Of a stretch of DNA of 29,742 bases, positions 7,809-15,702 are shown one piece after another. The stretch lies in contig CAZEKF010000016.1 in NCBI GenBank assembly GCA_964512765.1, positions 1 to 29,742 of the forward strand, read 5' to 3'. Position numbers and translations under genes: made by a program. How positions within the stretch are numbered: position 1 is the stretch's first letter; the number at the start of each line of letters is the position of its first letter. The notes below the pieces were generated by a model. The model had not been told where the DNA came from. It saw only the letters and a program-made list of their open reading frames with translations, and made no database searches. Source of the DNA: GW2011-AR15 sp964512765. GTDB taxonomy: Archaea; Nanobdellota; Nanobdellia; Woesearchaeales; GW2011-AR15.

Positions 7809-7981
7809 CTTTAAGAACTAATGTAATTCCAGATCAACCTTTAAATGTCAGTCTATCTGTAGAAATTATTTGTGAGCGTGAACATGTAGAACCAGTGAAA
7901 CAACATGCTCATGAAAAATTATTTAATACCATGAAAGATTATTTTCATGCAAAAAATTTTGTAGATTATGGTTCAACCTAG
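7769..7981 (+). CDS. 3' part of the split or frameshifted gene
   Basis: This frame is displaced by -1 from the one beginning at 7521 and runs to the TAG at 7979-7981. Possible starts are ATG 7769, 7790 or 7805; the last forms an ATGA overlap with the stop of the upstream frame, a normal coupling arrangement. The visible product has the beta strands MTLRTNVIPDQPLNVSLSVE and IICEREHVEP, followed by a helix (VKQHAHEKLFNTMKDYF). It would make a poor stand-alone domain. I favour one gene interrupted by a one-base deletion, real or from sequencing. Function not recognised. Confidence 0.5.
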   Translation: MGQCIEGMPDVIMTLRTNVIPDQPLNVSLSVEIICEREHVEPVKQHAHEKLFNTMKDYFHAKNFVDYGST

Positions 7982-8020
7982 TAAAAATATATTTAAATCA
8001 TTGTTTCTACCTATATTATT

Positions 8021-8992
8021 ATGAAGCTAAAACCCTTTCCTGACACAGATAAAATTGTTATAAAACATGAATTTGAAGAACGATATAGAAAACTTCTTGG
8101 AGATAGATATGATGGATATATGAAATATAGCATGTGTTATTTGACAAGATCTATTAGAGTTAACACATTAAAATCAACTATTTCTAATGTAAAGAAAAGA
8201 TTAGAAAAACAAGGCTGGAAATTGTATCAAATACCTTTTGTTAAGGAAGGGTTCTGGGTTGAACACAAAACAGGCAGGTTAGACATTGGCAACACACTAG
8301 AACATTCATTAGGATATTATTATGTGCAAGAAGCTGCTTCAATGATACCTCCTATTGTTTTAAATCCAAAGCCAAATGAGCTTGTTTTAGACATGTGCGC
8401 TGCTCCAGGAAGTAAAACTACTCAGATAGCACAGTACATGGAGAATAAAGGTTTTCTGATCGCAAATGATTTTACAGGCAATAGAATGAAGCCATTAGGT
8501 ATAAATGTTCAAAGAATGGGCATAACTAACACAGTAATAACTAAAATGTACGGTCAATGGTTTGCTAAAAAAAACATTAAATTTGATAAAGTATTAGTTG
8601 ACGCTCCGTGTTCAGGTACCGGAACCATTAGAAAGAGTTTAAAAACACTTAGAATGTGGAATCCCCTGATGATTGAAAGGTTAGCTTCAACGCAAAAAAA
8701 ACTGATTACCACTGGGTTTAATGTGTTAAAACCTGGTGGAACACTAGTCTATTCCACATGCTCAACCGAACCTTTGGAAAATGAAGGCGTTGTTTCATAT
8801 TTATTAGAACATAATCCTGATGCTATGTTAGTAGAAATTAAACTAAACATTAACAGATCTGAACCAATAACTGAGTTTGATAATGTAAAATTTAATCCTG
8901 AGGTTAAGAAATGTTTAAGATTATGGCCGCAGGATAATGATACTGAAGGTTTCTTTGTTGTTAGAATTAGAAAAAATATGCCTATCAATTAA
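8021..8992 (+). CDS. NSUN/NOP2-type RNA cytosine-C5 methyltransferase
   Basis: This 323-aa SAM-dependent enzyme makes m5C in tRNA or rRNA. MCAAPGSKT (125-133) is the SAM-binding motif I. DAPCSGTGT (194-202) carries C197, which releases the product. VYSTCSTEPLENE (from 233) carries C237, the nucleophile that attacks C6 of cytosine. Residues 85-110 (RLDIGNTLEHSLGYYYVQEAAS) match the conserved pre-motif. The length and the absence of a PUA domain fit the archaeal tRNA m5C methyltransferase group; the exact target cannot be read from sequence. TATA at about 7988-7996 lies 27 nt upstream, so the start is leaderless. Confidence 0.92.
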   Translation: MKLKPFPDTDKIVIKHEFEERYRKLLGDRYDGYMKYSMCYLTRSIRVNTLKSTISNVKKRLEKQGWKLYQIPFVKEGFWVEHKTGRLDIGNTLEHSLGYYYVQEAASMIPPIVLNPKPNELVLDMCAAPGSKTTQIAQYMENKGFLIANDFTGNRMKPLGINVQRMGITNTVITKMYGQWFAKKNIKFDKVLVDAPCSGTGTIRKSLKTLRMWNPLMIERLASTQKKLITTGFNVLKPGGTLVYSTCSTEPLENEGVVSYLLEHNPDAMLVEIKLNINRSEPITEFDNVKFNPEVKKCLRLWPQDNDTEGFFVVRIRKNMPIN

Positions 8993-9023
8993 TTTTAAAT
9001 ATAAGGTTTTATCACTCCTTCAC

Positions 9024-9620
9024 ATGACATTGAATTATTTAGATGAATTAATTGAATTTCTTCGTGATCATGAAGAAATTGATATTGTTAATGAAATACA
9101 TAATGAAGATTGGGATAGACCTGGTTTTGATTTACTTGAGCAAGAAGGCCAAAACTGGTATTTTAAATTTGTAGAAATCGGAGAAACTTTTGTTGAGCAT
9201 AGGTTTGGTACAAAAGGATTAATTAGAATATATGATAGTAATTTAGAACATGTTTGTGATTATTCTGTTGGTCATGATCTTTTAGATTTTGAAAAGGTAT
9301 CCTACTTAATTGATGCTACTGACGTTAAAAAATCCACATTAAGAAAAAAATTAGGTCAGCATATTCACGACTTATTAGGTGGGATAATTAACCCAGAAGA
9401 TCTTGAACTCCTAAAATTTGAAATAAATATTAAAACACCACATTCTGGAGCTTATGTTGAGCTGTCAATTCATTATAATGAAAATACTGTATCTTCTGAT
9501 TACATACCTAATCATTATCCAACTGAAACTCCTTCAGATAATTATAGGAAACCAAGTCCATTAGCTAAATCGATCAGACAAGAATTAGATTCTCTTGGAT
9601 TAACTGAAGTTGCTAAATAA
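9024..9620 (+). CDS. 198-aa acidic hypothetical protein
   Basis: Unrecognised soluble acidic protein beginning MTLNYLDELIEFLRDHEEID. A longer frame reaches back into the methyltransferase gene, but TTTAAATA near 8994-9001 puts a leaderless start at ATG 9024. The N-terminal helix is followed by a beta-rich region. Next come KKSTLRKKLGQHIHDLLGG and another beta pair (KFEINIKTP...YVELSIHYNE). The C-terminal 40 residues are Pro/Ser-rich and likely disordered, ending in a helix. Alternating strands of the type 'xVELSIHY' recall the unknown protein at 23246, but I cannot show homology. Confidence 0.65.
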   Translation: MTLNYLDELIEFLRDHEEIDIVNEIHNEDWDRPGFDLLEQEGQNWYFKFVEIGETFVEHRFGTKGLIRIYDSNLEHVCDYSVGHDLLDFEKVSYLIDATDVKKSTLRKKLGQHIHDLLGGIINPEDLELLKFEINIKTPHSGAYVELSIHYNENTVSSDYIPNHYPTETPSDNYRKPSPLAKSIRQELDSLGLTEVAK

Positions 9621-9688
9621 AAACCGCAAACTATAAATACATTATACCTCTATTTTCTTATTTATCAAAGTATTAATGGTGATTGTTA

Positions 9689-10120
9689 ATGGATGATGTT
9701 GAAAATTTAAGAAAAGAAGTTGACATGTTAAAAAAACAGTTAGGCGATCCTTCTGAATCAAAGGATCTTGTACGTGCAATTAAGTCATTGAACCAAATAT
9801 TTGCAGAAGCTCATGAAGACCTGAAAATTGACACGCATGATGCTGTATTAGTGGGAGATAAAATTGACAGAATCATTGGCAGGCTTGAAAAAATCGAGAT
9901 CCAAAACGAAAAAATTGCTAAAGGTATTGTTGCTGTTGCTGACATGATTGAAGAACTTGACATTAGCAAACCTGTATTACCAAGAGAAAATATTAGAAAA
10001 ACCATGGCTAAGGCAAGTCCGCCACCTAGTGTAAGGTCAGGAACAAAACCATTACCTTCGTATAACCTTCCTAAACAAGAACAACAACCTAAAAAAGGTT
10101 TCATGAACTTTAAGATGTAA
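9689..10120 (+). CDS. coiled-coil protein with Pro-rich tail, unknown function
   Basis: This 143-aa protein starts MDDVENLRKEVDMLKKQL, a heptad coiled coil. A second helical region, DKIDRIIGRLEKIEIQNEKI, follows with heptad-spaced hydrophobics. After about residue 105 it becomes Pro/Lys/Gln-rich (PPPSVRSGTKPLPSYNLP) and ends KKGFMNFKM. I chose ATG 9689 because GGTGAT (9679-9684) is 5 nt upstream. The SD implies a leadered transcript, and the next gene begins 1 nt after this stop, so the two form an operon. The predicted role is structural or adaptor; no family recognised. Confidence 0.65.
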   Translation: MDDVENLRKEVDMLKKQLGDPSESKDLVRAIKSLNQIFAEAHEDLKIDTHDAVLVGDKIDRIIGRLEKIEIQNEKIAKGIVAVADMIEELDISKPVLPRENIRKTMAKASPPPSVRSGTKPLPSYNLPKQEQQPKKGFMNFKM

Positions 10121-10121
10121 T

Positions 10122-10547
10122 ATGCTTACTGAATATTCTGGATATAATAAAGAACGTGTAACAACTTTTTTAAAATATTTAGTTAACGCTGCTAATAAAC
10201 AAAAAATTAAACAAGACCTTCCTTCTTCTGAATATATTAATAAACCTTCATTAATCACTAACGATGATCTTGACAATACGGGATTTTCAAGGTTGGCGTA
10301 CAGGACACAGAATTTAACAGAAAATAGAAGGCAAGAACTTGAACAAAAAATCAATATTCACTATACTAAAAACAAATTTCTACCGTATGAAGAACGGCTA
10401 AGAAAACTTAAAACTCAGTATTCAAATTTAAGGCGCAGGAAAAACCAGCCAAAACAAAAAATAGCCAAGATTAAAGATAAAATAAAGAATTGTGAAACTT
10501 TGTTAAAAGAAGCTAAAAAAAGCCAGAAATTGCCTTCATTTTCATAA
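10122..10547 (+). CDS. basic helical hypothetical protein
   Basis: This 141-aa protein is strongly basic in its second half, with long K/R-rich helices (LKTQYSNLRRRKNQPKQK and IAKIKDKIKNCETLLKEAKK) that probably form a coiled coil or bind nucleic acid. The start codon follows the stop of the upstream coiled-coil gene by a single base, so translation is probably coupled and the two proteins may interact. No conserved enzymatic motif is visible. Confidence 0.6.
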   Translation: MLTEYSGYNKERVTTFLKYLVNAANKQKIKQDLPSSEYINKPSLITNDDLDNTGFSRLAYRTQNLTENRRQELEQKINIHYTKNKFLPYEERLRKLKTQYSNLRRRKNQPKQKIAKIKDKIKNCETLLKEAKKSQKLPSFS

Positions 10548-10552
10548 TGAAA

Positions 10553-10717
10553 TTATAAATCTCTAGCCATTAATGTTCTTCTACCGTTTGCTTTTGCACG
10601 TTCTAATGCAGTTTTTATAATATTTTCCACTTCAACGTTTAACTTTGGATAAAATTCTTCTGCAATATTAATATCTCCTACTATTTGTTTAATCTGAGCT
10701 TTTGTTACTAAGTACAT
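10553..10717 (-). CDS. single histone-fold protein of the DUF1931/face-to-face type
   Basis: A 54-aa protein beginning MYLVTKAQIKQIVGDINIA and ending LERAKANGRRTLMARDL. The short helix, loop, long helix and final RRTLxxRD loop are the histone fold. The R-T pair and downstream D are the conserved histone L2 signature, and the third helix is missing, as in face-to-face (FtF) archaeal histones. GGTGAT (near 10725-10730) precedes the ATG by about 7 nt. It is 15 nt downstream of gltX on the same strand, so probably co-transcribed. It likely binds DNA as an oligomer; whether it compacts or bridges DNA cannot be told. I see no second tandem fold. Confidence 0.8.
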   Translation of the reverse strand: MYLVTKAQIKQIVGDINIAEEFYPKLNVEVENIIKTALERAKANGRRTLMARDL

Positions 10718-10732
10718 TATTGAATCACCTTT

Positions 10733-12400
10733 CTATTTATTCGTAAACCAAAATTTATTTTTAGAATCTAATCTACAGAATCCAAACCTTTGAAATTGAA
10801 CTATGTCACCTTTTTTTAATTTATTAACAGATGATTCAGCTAATCCTTTTTTAATAGTGTTATCAGGCATTCTTACTTTAACTTTAACTAAATCTTTTTG
10901 ATCAGGCAACCAGTGGATGATTGATTTGCCTTTTTTTCTATACTCATCAACGTTTTTAGAATGATACACGTATTCTTTACTTTTAACTTCAAAGTTCAAA
11001 CAATCCATTAACCTTATTATATCACCTGACTTAAATTTCACATAATCATCTCTAGAAACATGGAATGTTTCTAGTGTAGTAAAATCTCGTTTACCTCTCT
11101 TTGGATAATCTGGGTGTAAGTTTAATTTAATCTTTTGTTCAGGTGCATTTTTCACTTTGATTTTCACAGGATCTTCAACAAAGAAGTACCTGTTAACTTT
11201 TTTATCCAAAATGCTTCTATTAATAGATGATATTATTGTCCAATCAATGTTAGTTGGTGTCAATGATAAACCAACTCGATTAACTAACTCGTATAAGGTT
11301 TCTTTAACAATACCTCTCCTGTTCAGGGCTCGTAATGTAACAAGGCTAGGATCGTCCCATCCTGTTACTTTACCTTCTTCAATTAATTTACGTATTTCAC
11401 GGCCTTGTGTAACAGCTCTCCTAATGTTAAACCTGCCGTAATGCACTATTGCTTGTTTTTTATATCCTAACAAATCTTTAATATAATTCTGAAGTTCGTT
11501 ACGCATTTTACCAAACTCTGAACTTCTTAATATATGAGTTACATCATATTTACAATCTTCAACAGAATTTTCAAAATCATACAATGGCCATACACAATAT
11601 TTAGTACCGTGCCTGAAATGTTTAGCATAATTAATCCTGAACAACACAGGATCTCTCATAACATGGTTATCAGACTTCATGTCACCTTTTAACCTTAAAA
11701 CTGCCTGACCTTGTTTATATTTGCCAGCTGTCATGTTTTTCCATTCAACTAAATTATCTTCCTTACAACATTTACAATGTTTACATTCTTTACCTTTATG
11801 CCTTAGATCTTGCATACTTTCCCTATCACAAAAACATACGTATGCTTTTTTCATACTGATCAAACGTTCAGCTTCTTTGTACATATGTTCCATGTCATCA
11901 CTAATGTAAATCACTTTAGCTTTAATACCTAAATAACCATGAATGTCCTGTTCCATTGCTTGTGCATATTCTTTAGTAACTTTCTCTGGGTTAGTATCTT
12001 CAAATTTCAATAAACATTTTCCCTTGTACTTAACAGCGTACATGTAATTAATTAAGAAGCTTAATGCATGGCCAATATGATTGTACTTGCTTGGTTCAGG
12101 AGGTAACCTCGTTACAACTTTTCCCATGACTGCTTTTGGCAAATCAGGTAGTCCTAATTGTTTTTCTTTTCTCTTTGGTTTTTTTATTTTCTTAGTTTTG
12201 TCAAAAGCTTGTTTTTGTTCATCTAACGACATTGAATTAACTTCTTTAACAATTTCATTGATTTGTTTAGATAAAGTTTTCATATCTTTTTTTAGTTCAG
12301 GATGTAAAGATAATATTTTACCAATAACTGCTCCTTGATTACCCTTACCATTAAACTTAATAGCGTTTTCCAATGCAAAGAATTTGATTTTTTCTTTCAT
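10733..12400 (-). CDS. gltX: glutamyl-tRNA synthetase, archaeal type (possibly non-discriminating)
   Basis: This 555-aa class I synthetase charges tRNA-Glu. The N-terminal helical extension (1-90) is typical of archaeal GluRS. The PPEPSKYNHIGHALSF segment has the HIGH box at 108-111. A cysteine-rich Zn-like knuckle follows (C189, C191, C206, C209, C211, C212). The conserved LIEEGKVTGWDDPSLVTLRALNRRG lies after about 338, and a C-terminal beta-barrel anticodon-binding domain after about 400. The KMSKS loop, expected just before that conserved stretch, reads AVTQGREI (329-336) and lacks the usual lysine. A TATA-like AT stretch 27 nt upstream of ATG 12400 suggests a leaderless start. Followed by the histone-fold gene. 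Confidence 0.93.
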   Translation of the reverse strand: MKEKIKFFALENAIKFNGKGNQGAVIGKILSLHPELKKDMKTLSKQINEIVKEVNSMSLDEQKQAFDKTKKIKKPKRKEKQLGLPDLPKAVMGKVVTRLPPEPSKYNHIGHALSFLINYMYAVKYKGKCLLKFEDTNPEKVTKEYAQAMEQDIHGYLGIKAKVIYISDDMEHMYKEAERLISMKKAYVCFCDRESMQDLRHKGKECKHCKCCKEDNLVEWKNMTAGKYKQGQAVLRLKGDMKSDNHVMRDPVLFRINYAKHFRHGTKYCVWPLYDFENSVEDCKYDVTHILRSSEFGKMRNELQNYIKDLLGYKKQAIVHYGRFNIRRAVTQGREIRKLIEEGKVTGWDDPSLVTLRALNRRGIVKETLYELVNRVGLSLTPTNIDWTIISSINRSILDKKVNRYFFVEDPVKIKVKNAPEQKIKLNLHPDYPKRGKRDFTTLETFHVSRDDYVKFKSGDIIRLMDCLNFEVKSKEYVYHSKNVDEYRKKGKSIIHWLPDQKDLVKVKVRMPDNTIKKGLAESSVNKLKKGDIVQFQRFGFCRLDSKNKFWFTNK

Positions 12401-12447
12401 TATTTGATTTGTGAAGTAAGAAGTATTTTAATATTTGTTGTTTTGAA

Positions 12448-13482
12448 TTAGTTCGGAATAACAGGTATGTTAGTTCGGTATCTATTAACACAATCAACAA
12501 TAAACTCTTCAAGAACAATTTCTCCTTCATATTGTCTACAACCATCTATAAAATCAGTAACATACTTTCTTTTCCATTGGTTTGGGTGTAACATTCCTTT
12601 TAACATCTTAAAGACTTCTAATTCATCTCCGGTAAAAAATCCTCTTCTTAATCCGTTTGCTTGTTTTATATAATCAACACATTTCCTTGTCCTGAATCTG
12701 TTTTTTTTATCCATTTCTACCAAATTAAACCCTGAGCCACGGAGCAAACTTAAATTCCCCATAAGTAAACTAAGTATGACTTTTCCTACTGCATATGCTT
12801 CTGTAATTTCTCCATAATCAGCACCTTTTCTTAATTCTGGTGCTCTAAATCCAAAAGGAGAGGGAGCACCTCCTCTTCTCATTAATTCCTTGTAAATCGA
12901 ATATTTATGACCCATATAATCAGAAAAACCAAAATCTGTAACTAACAATCTACCATCCCCAGTCAATAATATGTTTCGTGGTTGATAATCTTTGTGTAAT
13001 ATTCTTTTATTTTGTCCTGATTCACCTCCTTTGTGTACAAGTAGGAGATGGTCTGCAATTGCAATTGATAAACTCACCAATCCATTAAATGAATCATGTG
13101 TGTAATGGCTCGTTTGAAACATTGAATTACTTTCTATAATCTTTCCAAGATCAACTGAATCAACAAATTCTATACCAACTATTGATTCAAGGCCATTTAA
13201 ATAACAAAACCCAGGCTCAGGTGATAACTTTCCTGTCTCGTCATGCATATTATATGTTTGCCTAAACATTAATTCAATAAATTGTGGACTTACAACATGA
13301 ACAAATTTCTCTAGCCTTGGGGTTGAAATTAATAATATTCCTCTTTCTGTAATTTGGACTTTTTTATTTGTCCAGTTTGTTTGAAAATCGTGTATAGGAT
13401 CAGCTGATTCATCATACATTTTAATTATTGATTCTATCTCTGATTCGCTAGTAATTTCTGGATTATATAATAAATTAGTCAT
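12448..13482 (-). CDS. divergent Hanks-type Ser/Thr protein kinase
   Basis: This 344-aa protein carries the C-lobe signatures of eukaryotic-like kinases. ILHKDYQPRNILL is the catalytic loop (H163, D165, N170), VTDFGFSD the metal-binding DFG (183-185), and FRAPEL the APE motif (214-216). Helical C-lobe sequence follows. The N-lobe (1-120) shows no glycine-rich loop and no clear VAIK lysine, so nucleotide binding may be altered or the activity reduced. ATG 13482 lies about 27 nt from TTTAAATATAA (13507-13517), so the start is leaderless; a TTG three codons upstream is less likely. Substrates are unknown, and it is flanked by gltX and mutL on the same strand with separate promoters. Confidence 0.75.
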   Translation of the reverse strand: MTNLLYNPEITSESEIESIIKMYDESADPIHDFQTNWTNKKVQITERGILLISTPRLEKFVHVVSPQFIELMFRQTYNMHDETGKLSPEPGFCYLNGLESIVGIEFVDSVDLGKIIESNSMFQTSHYTHDSFNGLVSLSIAIADHLLLVHKGGESGQNKRILHKDYQPRNILLTGDGRLLVTDFGFSDYMGHKYSIYKELMRRGGAPSPFGFRAPELRKGADYGEITEAYAVGKVILSLLMGNLSLLRGSGFNLVEMDKKNRFRTRKCVDYIKQANGLRRGFFTGDELEVFKMLKGMLHPNQWKRKYVTDFIDGCRQYEGEIVLEEFIVDCVNRYRTNIPVIPN

Positions 13483-13517
13483 AGATATCAAGAAATAAAA
13501 ACAATTTATATTTAAAG

Positions 13518-15209
13518 TTATACAACCCTCTTAAACATCTTTTCAAGTTCATAGAAAGTCCATTTAATAACTATTGGCCGACCGTGCGGACAAGTAGAAG
13601 GAAACTCGTTAGTAAATATTTCTTTAATATATTCTTTGATTTGTGGTAAGGTTATGTCATCGCCTGCTTTAATTGCTGTCCTGCACGCCATTCTAGCTAT
13701 TCTATCATGAAAAAACTGTTCTAATGATTCAGGCATGCCTTTGTTTAATTCGTCTAGATAATCAATAAATATGTCTTTATTAAACTGTTTTCCTAGAACA
13801 ATTGGAATTGTTCTTATGATTAAAGTATTAACGCCAAACTCTTCTACTTGATAACCAAAATTAGCTAGAAAATCTTTTTTATCAATAGCTGTATTAAATT
13901 GTTTAGGATTTAATTCTAAAATTTCAGGATTCAACAATTTCTGTACAAATACATTATTATTTTTCAATTCTTTAGTGTATTTTTCATATAAAATACGTTC
14001 AGCTGCTGCATGCTGGTCTATTAATAATAAATTACCTGGAACTTCTGCTAAAATGTATGTTTTGTTAATTATACCTAATATTTTCAAATCAAACTTTGTT
14101 GTTTTAACAACACTGGTTTCTTTAACTAATAATTTTTGTTTTGCATCTTCAACTTTATGTTCATCACTAATTTCAATGTTCAAAGTTTCTTGCTTTATTT
14201 CTAATGCTTCAGGTATTAAATCTGTCTCTTCTAAAACATTCTTAACAGCGTTAAAAACAACATTATACAGTTTTTTTTCATTCTGTATCCTTATTTCAGC
14301 TTTCTGCGGATGTACATTAACATCTGTGTTATTAACATTCAGTTCAATGTTTAGAATAACAATTGGATGTCTGTGCACCATGACAAATGTTTTGTATGCA
14401 TTATTAATTGCATCTGTTATAATTTGGTTTTTCTTAATGTAACGGTTGTTAACATATATTGATTGGTCAGCTTTTGTAGATCTTGTAATTACGGGTTTTG
14501 AAACAAAACCTGTAACTTTAATATTTTCTTCAGTGTAATTAATTTCAATTAAGTTTTTAGCTACATTATTTCCATAAATAAATGAAATATTAGCTAATTT
14601 ATCTTCAGTACTTGGACTATTAACAATAACATGTTTATTATGAACTAATTTGAAAGCTATTATTGGATATATTAGAGCATATCTCGTAACAATATCTGTA
14701 ATATGTCGTATCTCAACTTCAATAGATTTCATGTACTTTTTTCTAGCAGGCGTGTTAAAAAACAAATTCTTAACTTCAATAGAAGTACCTTTAGGACAAC
14801 CATATTCTTCGTTTAAAACTTCAGTACCACCATGAACAACTATTTTATTACCTGAAATGTCATTATCTTGTTTAGTTATAATTGTTAATTCCGAAACTGC
14901 TGCAATACTTGCTAATGCTTCCCCTCGAAATCCTAATGTATTTATTGAAAACAAATCTTTTGCATCTTTAATCTTGCTAGTTGAATGACGTTGCCATGAT
15001 AACTCAGCATCTTTTTTATCCATACCATTGCCATTATCAGTCACTTTAATGAATGATTTACCGCCTTCTTTAACTTCAACATAAATTTTGTTAGCATTAG
15101 CATCAATAGAATTCTCAATAAGTTCTTTAACAATCGAAGCTGGCCGTTCCACAACCTCACCAGCTGCTATTTTATTGATTACAGATTCGTCTAGTATTAT
15201 GATTGAAAT
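13518..15209 (-). CDS. mutL: DNA mismatch repair protein MutL, endonuclease type, apparent AUU start
   Basis: A 563-aa mismatch-repair ATPase and nickase. The N-terminal GHKL ATPase motifs are complete: VINKIAAGEVVERPAS, KELIENSIDAN, DNGNGMDK and TLGFRGEAL. The C-terminal endonuclease motifs are IDQHAAAERILYE (from 398), ACRTAIKAG (C509) and CPHGRP (540-545), so it should be a nicking MutL. Starting at the in-frame GTG 15152 would delete the essential first 19 residues. The frame continues upstream as (M)SIIILDESVINKI with no ATG, GTG or TTG. ATT at 15207-15209 lies 8 nt after the SD GGGGTG (15218-15223). MutL is rare in archaea and was probably acquired from bacteria. No mutS is in the window. 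Confidence 0.93.
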   Translation of the reverse strand: MSIIILDESVINKIAAGEVVERPASIVKELIENSIDANANKIYVEVKEGGKSFIKVTDNGNGMDKKDAELSWQRHSTSKIKDAKDLFSINTLGFRGEALASIAAVSELTIITKQDNDISGNKIVVHGGTEVLNEEYGCPKGTSIEVKNLFFNTPARKKYMKSIEVEIRHITDIVTRYALIYPIIAFKLVHNKHVIVNSPSTEDKLANISFIYGNNVAKNLIEINYTEENIKVTGFVSKPVITRSTKADQSIYVNNRYIKKNQIITDAINNAYKTFVMVHRHPIVILNIELNVNNTDVNVHPQKAEIRIQNEKKLYNVVFNAVKNVLEETDLIPEALEIKQETLNIEISDEHKVEDAKQKLLVKETSVVKTTKFDLKILGIINKTYILAEVPGNLLLIDQHAAAERILYEKYTKELKNNNVFVQKLLNPEILELNPKQFNTAIDKKDFLANFGYQVEEFGVNTLIIRTIPIVLGKQFNKDIFIDYLDELNKGMPESLEQFFHDRIARMACRTAIKAGDDITLPQIKEYIKEIFTNEFPSTCPHGRPIVIKWTFYELEKMFKRVV

Positions 15210-15217
15210 GTTTAATG

Positions 15218-15256
15218 CACCCCGTTGTATATCAGATAGAAAATAAATTTAAATAT
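15218..15256 (-). promoter_or_regulatory. mutL promoter and Shine-Dalgarno
   Basis: On the minus strand ATATTTAAATTT (15245-15256) is a TATA box predicting transcription start near 15223-15226. The transcript would begin almost directly with GGGGTG (15218-15223), followed 8 nt later by ATT 15209. The very short leader leaves no room for a canonical start codon upstream. Confidence 0.6.
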
Positions 15257-15266
15257 GTTTTGGAGG

Positions 15267-15568
15267 TTAATTACAAAGTATCAAAAGAAACGATGTATTC
15301 TCTTCTGCAACTAAAGAATGTTTTGCATTTTTTGTCAGATTAATAATGGTCCCAGGTTCCATTATAATATCAGTACCTTCAAGATTAAAACTGCCTTTAC
15401 CTTCAATCACATATACATACCCTTGTTTTGTGGACGTGTGTTCACTAATATCTGTTCCAGTACCCATACAAAATAATGTAACTTGTGTTTTTTTAGATTT
15501 GAAAATTATCTTGCTTAATATACCGTCTTTTGAATAATTAATTAAATCCTGCCGTTTTTATTGTCCAT
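15267..15568 (-). pseudogene. cupin-domain protein with an N-terminal one-base frameshift
   Basis: The intact 66-residue part (15267-15467) is a small cupin. TDISEHTSTKQGYVYVIEGKG is the first conserved motif and PGTIINLTKNAKHSL the second (H in each as a metal ligand). The same frame reads upstream without a start codon as DLINYSKDGILSKIIFKS and VTLFCMGTGT, which belongs to the family's N-terminus. The plausible ATG at 15568, with GGTGAT 3 nt upstream, is in another frame and stops after 8 codons. One extra A in the five-A run (15555-15559) would restore MDNKKRQDLINYSKDG. Either a recent frameshift or a homopolymer sequencing error; otherwise a shortened cupin starting at 15467. Substrate unknown. 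Confidence 0.65.
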
Positions 15569-15653
15569 TCTATCACCTAGGCAATCAAACAAAGAGTAAG
15601 TATTTTAATCTTATGTACAATAAGATTTTATTATTAATTATTATAAGACAAAA

Positions 15654-15695
15654 CTATATATACTTAATATTACTCACAAAGCTATTAAAGGGGTG
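15654..15695 (+). promoter_or_regulatory. promoter and Shine-Dalgarno of the debranching-enzyme gene
   Basis: CTATATATACT (15654-15664) predicts transcription start near 15685, which rules out the upstream ATG at 15613. GGGGTG (15690-15695) is then at the very 5' end of the message. The first in-frame codons behind it are ATC (15700) and ATA (15703, 15706, 15709), not ATG. Confidence 0.55.
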
Positions 15696-15702
15696 CTTAA
15701 TC

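Noticed and set aside
13975..14442. 155-codon plus-strand frame inside mutL
   Set aside because: Antisense shadow of the MutL gene, with Ser/Phe/Cys-rich composition typical of reverse-complemented AT-rich coding DNA.
15613..15702. Longer N-terminus of the debranching enzyme (start ATG 15613)
   Set aside because: The TATA box and predicted transcription start lie inside this stretch, and the extra residues are a low-complexity Ile/Leu run unlike the family.
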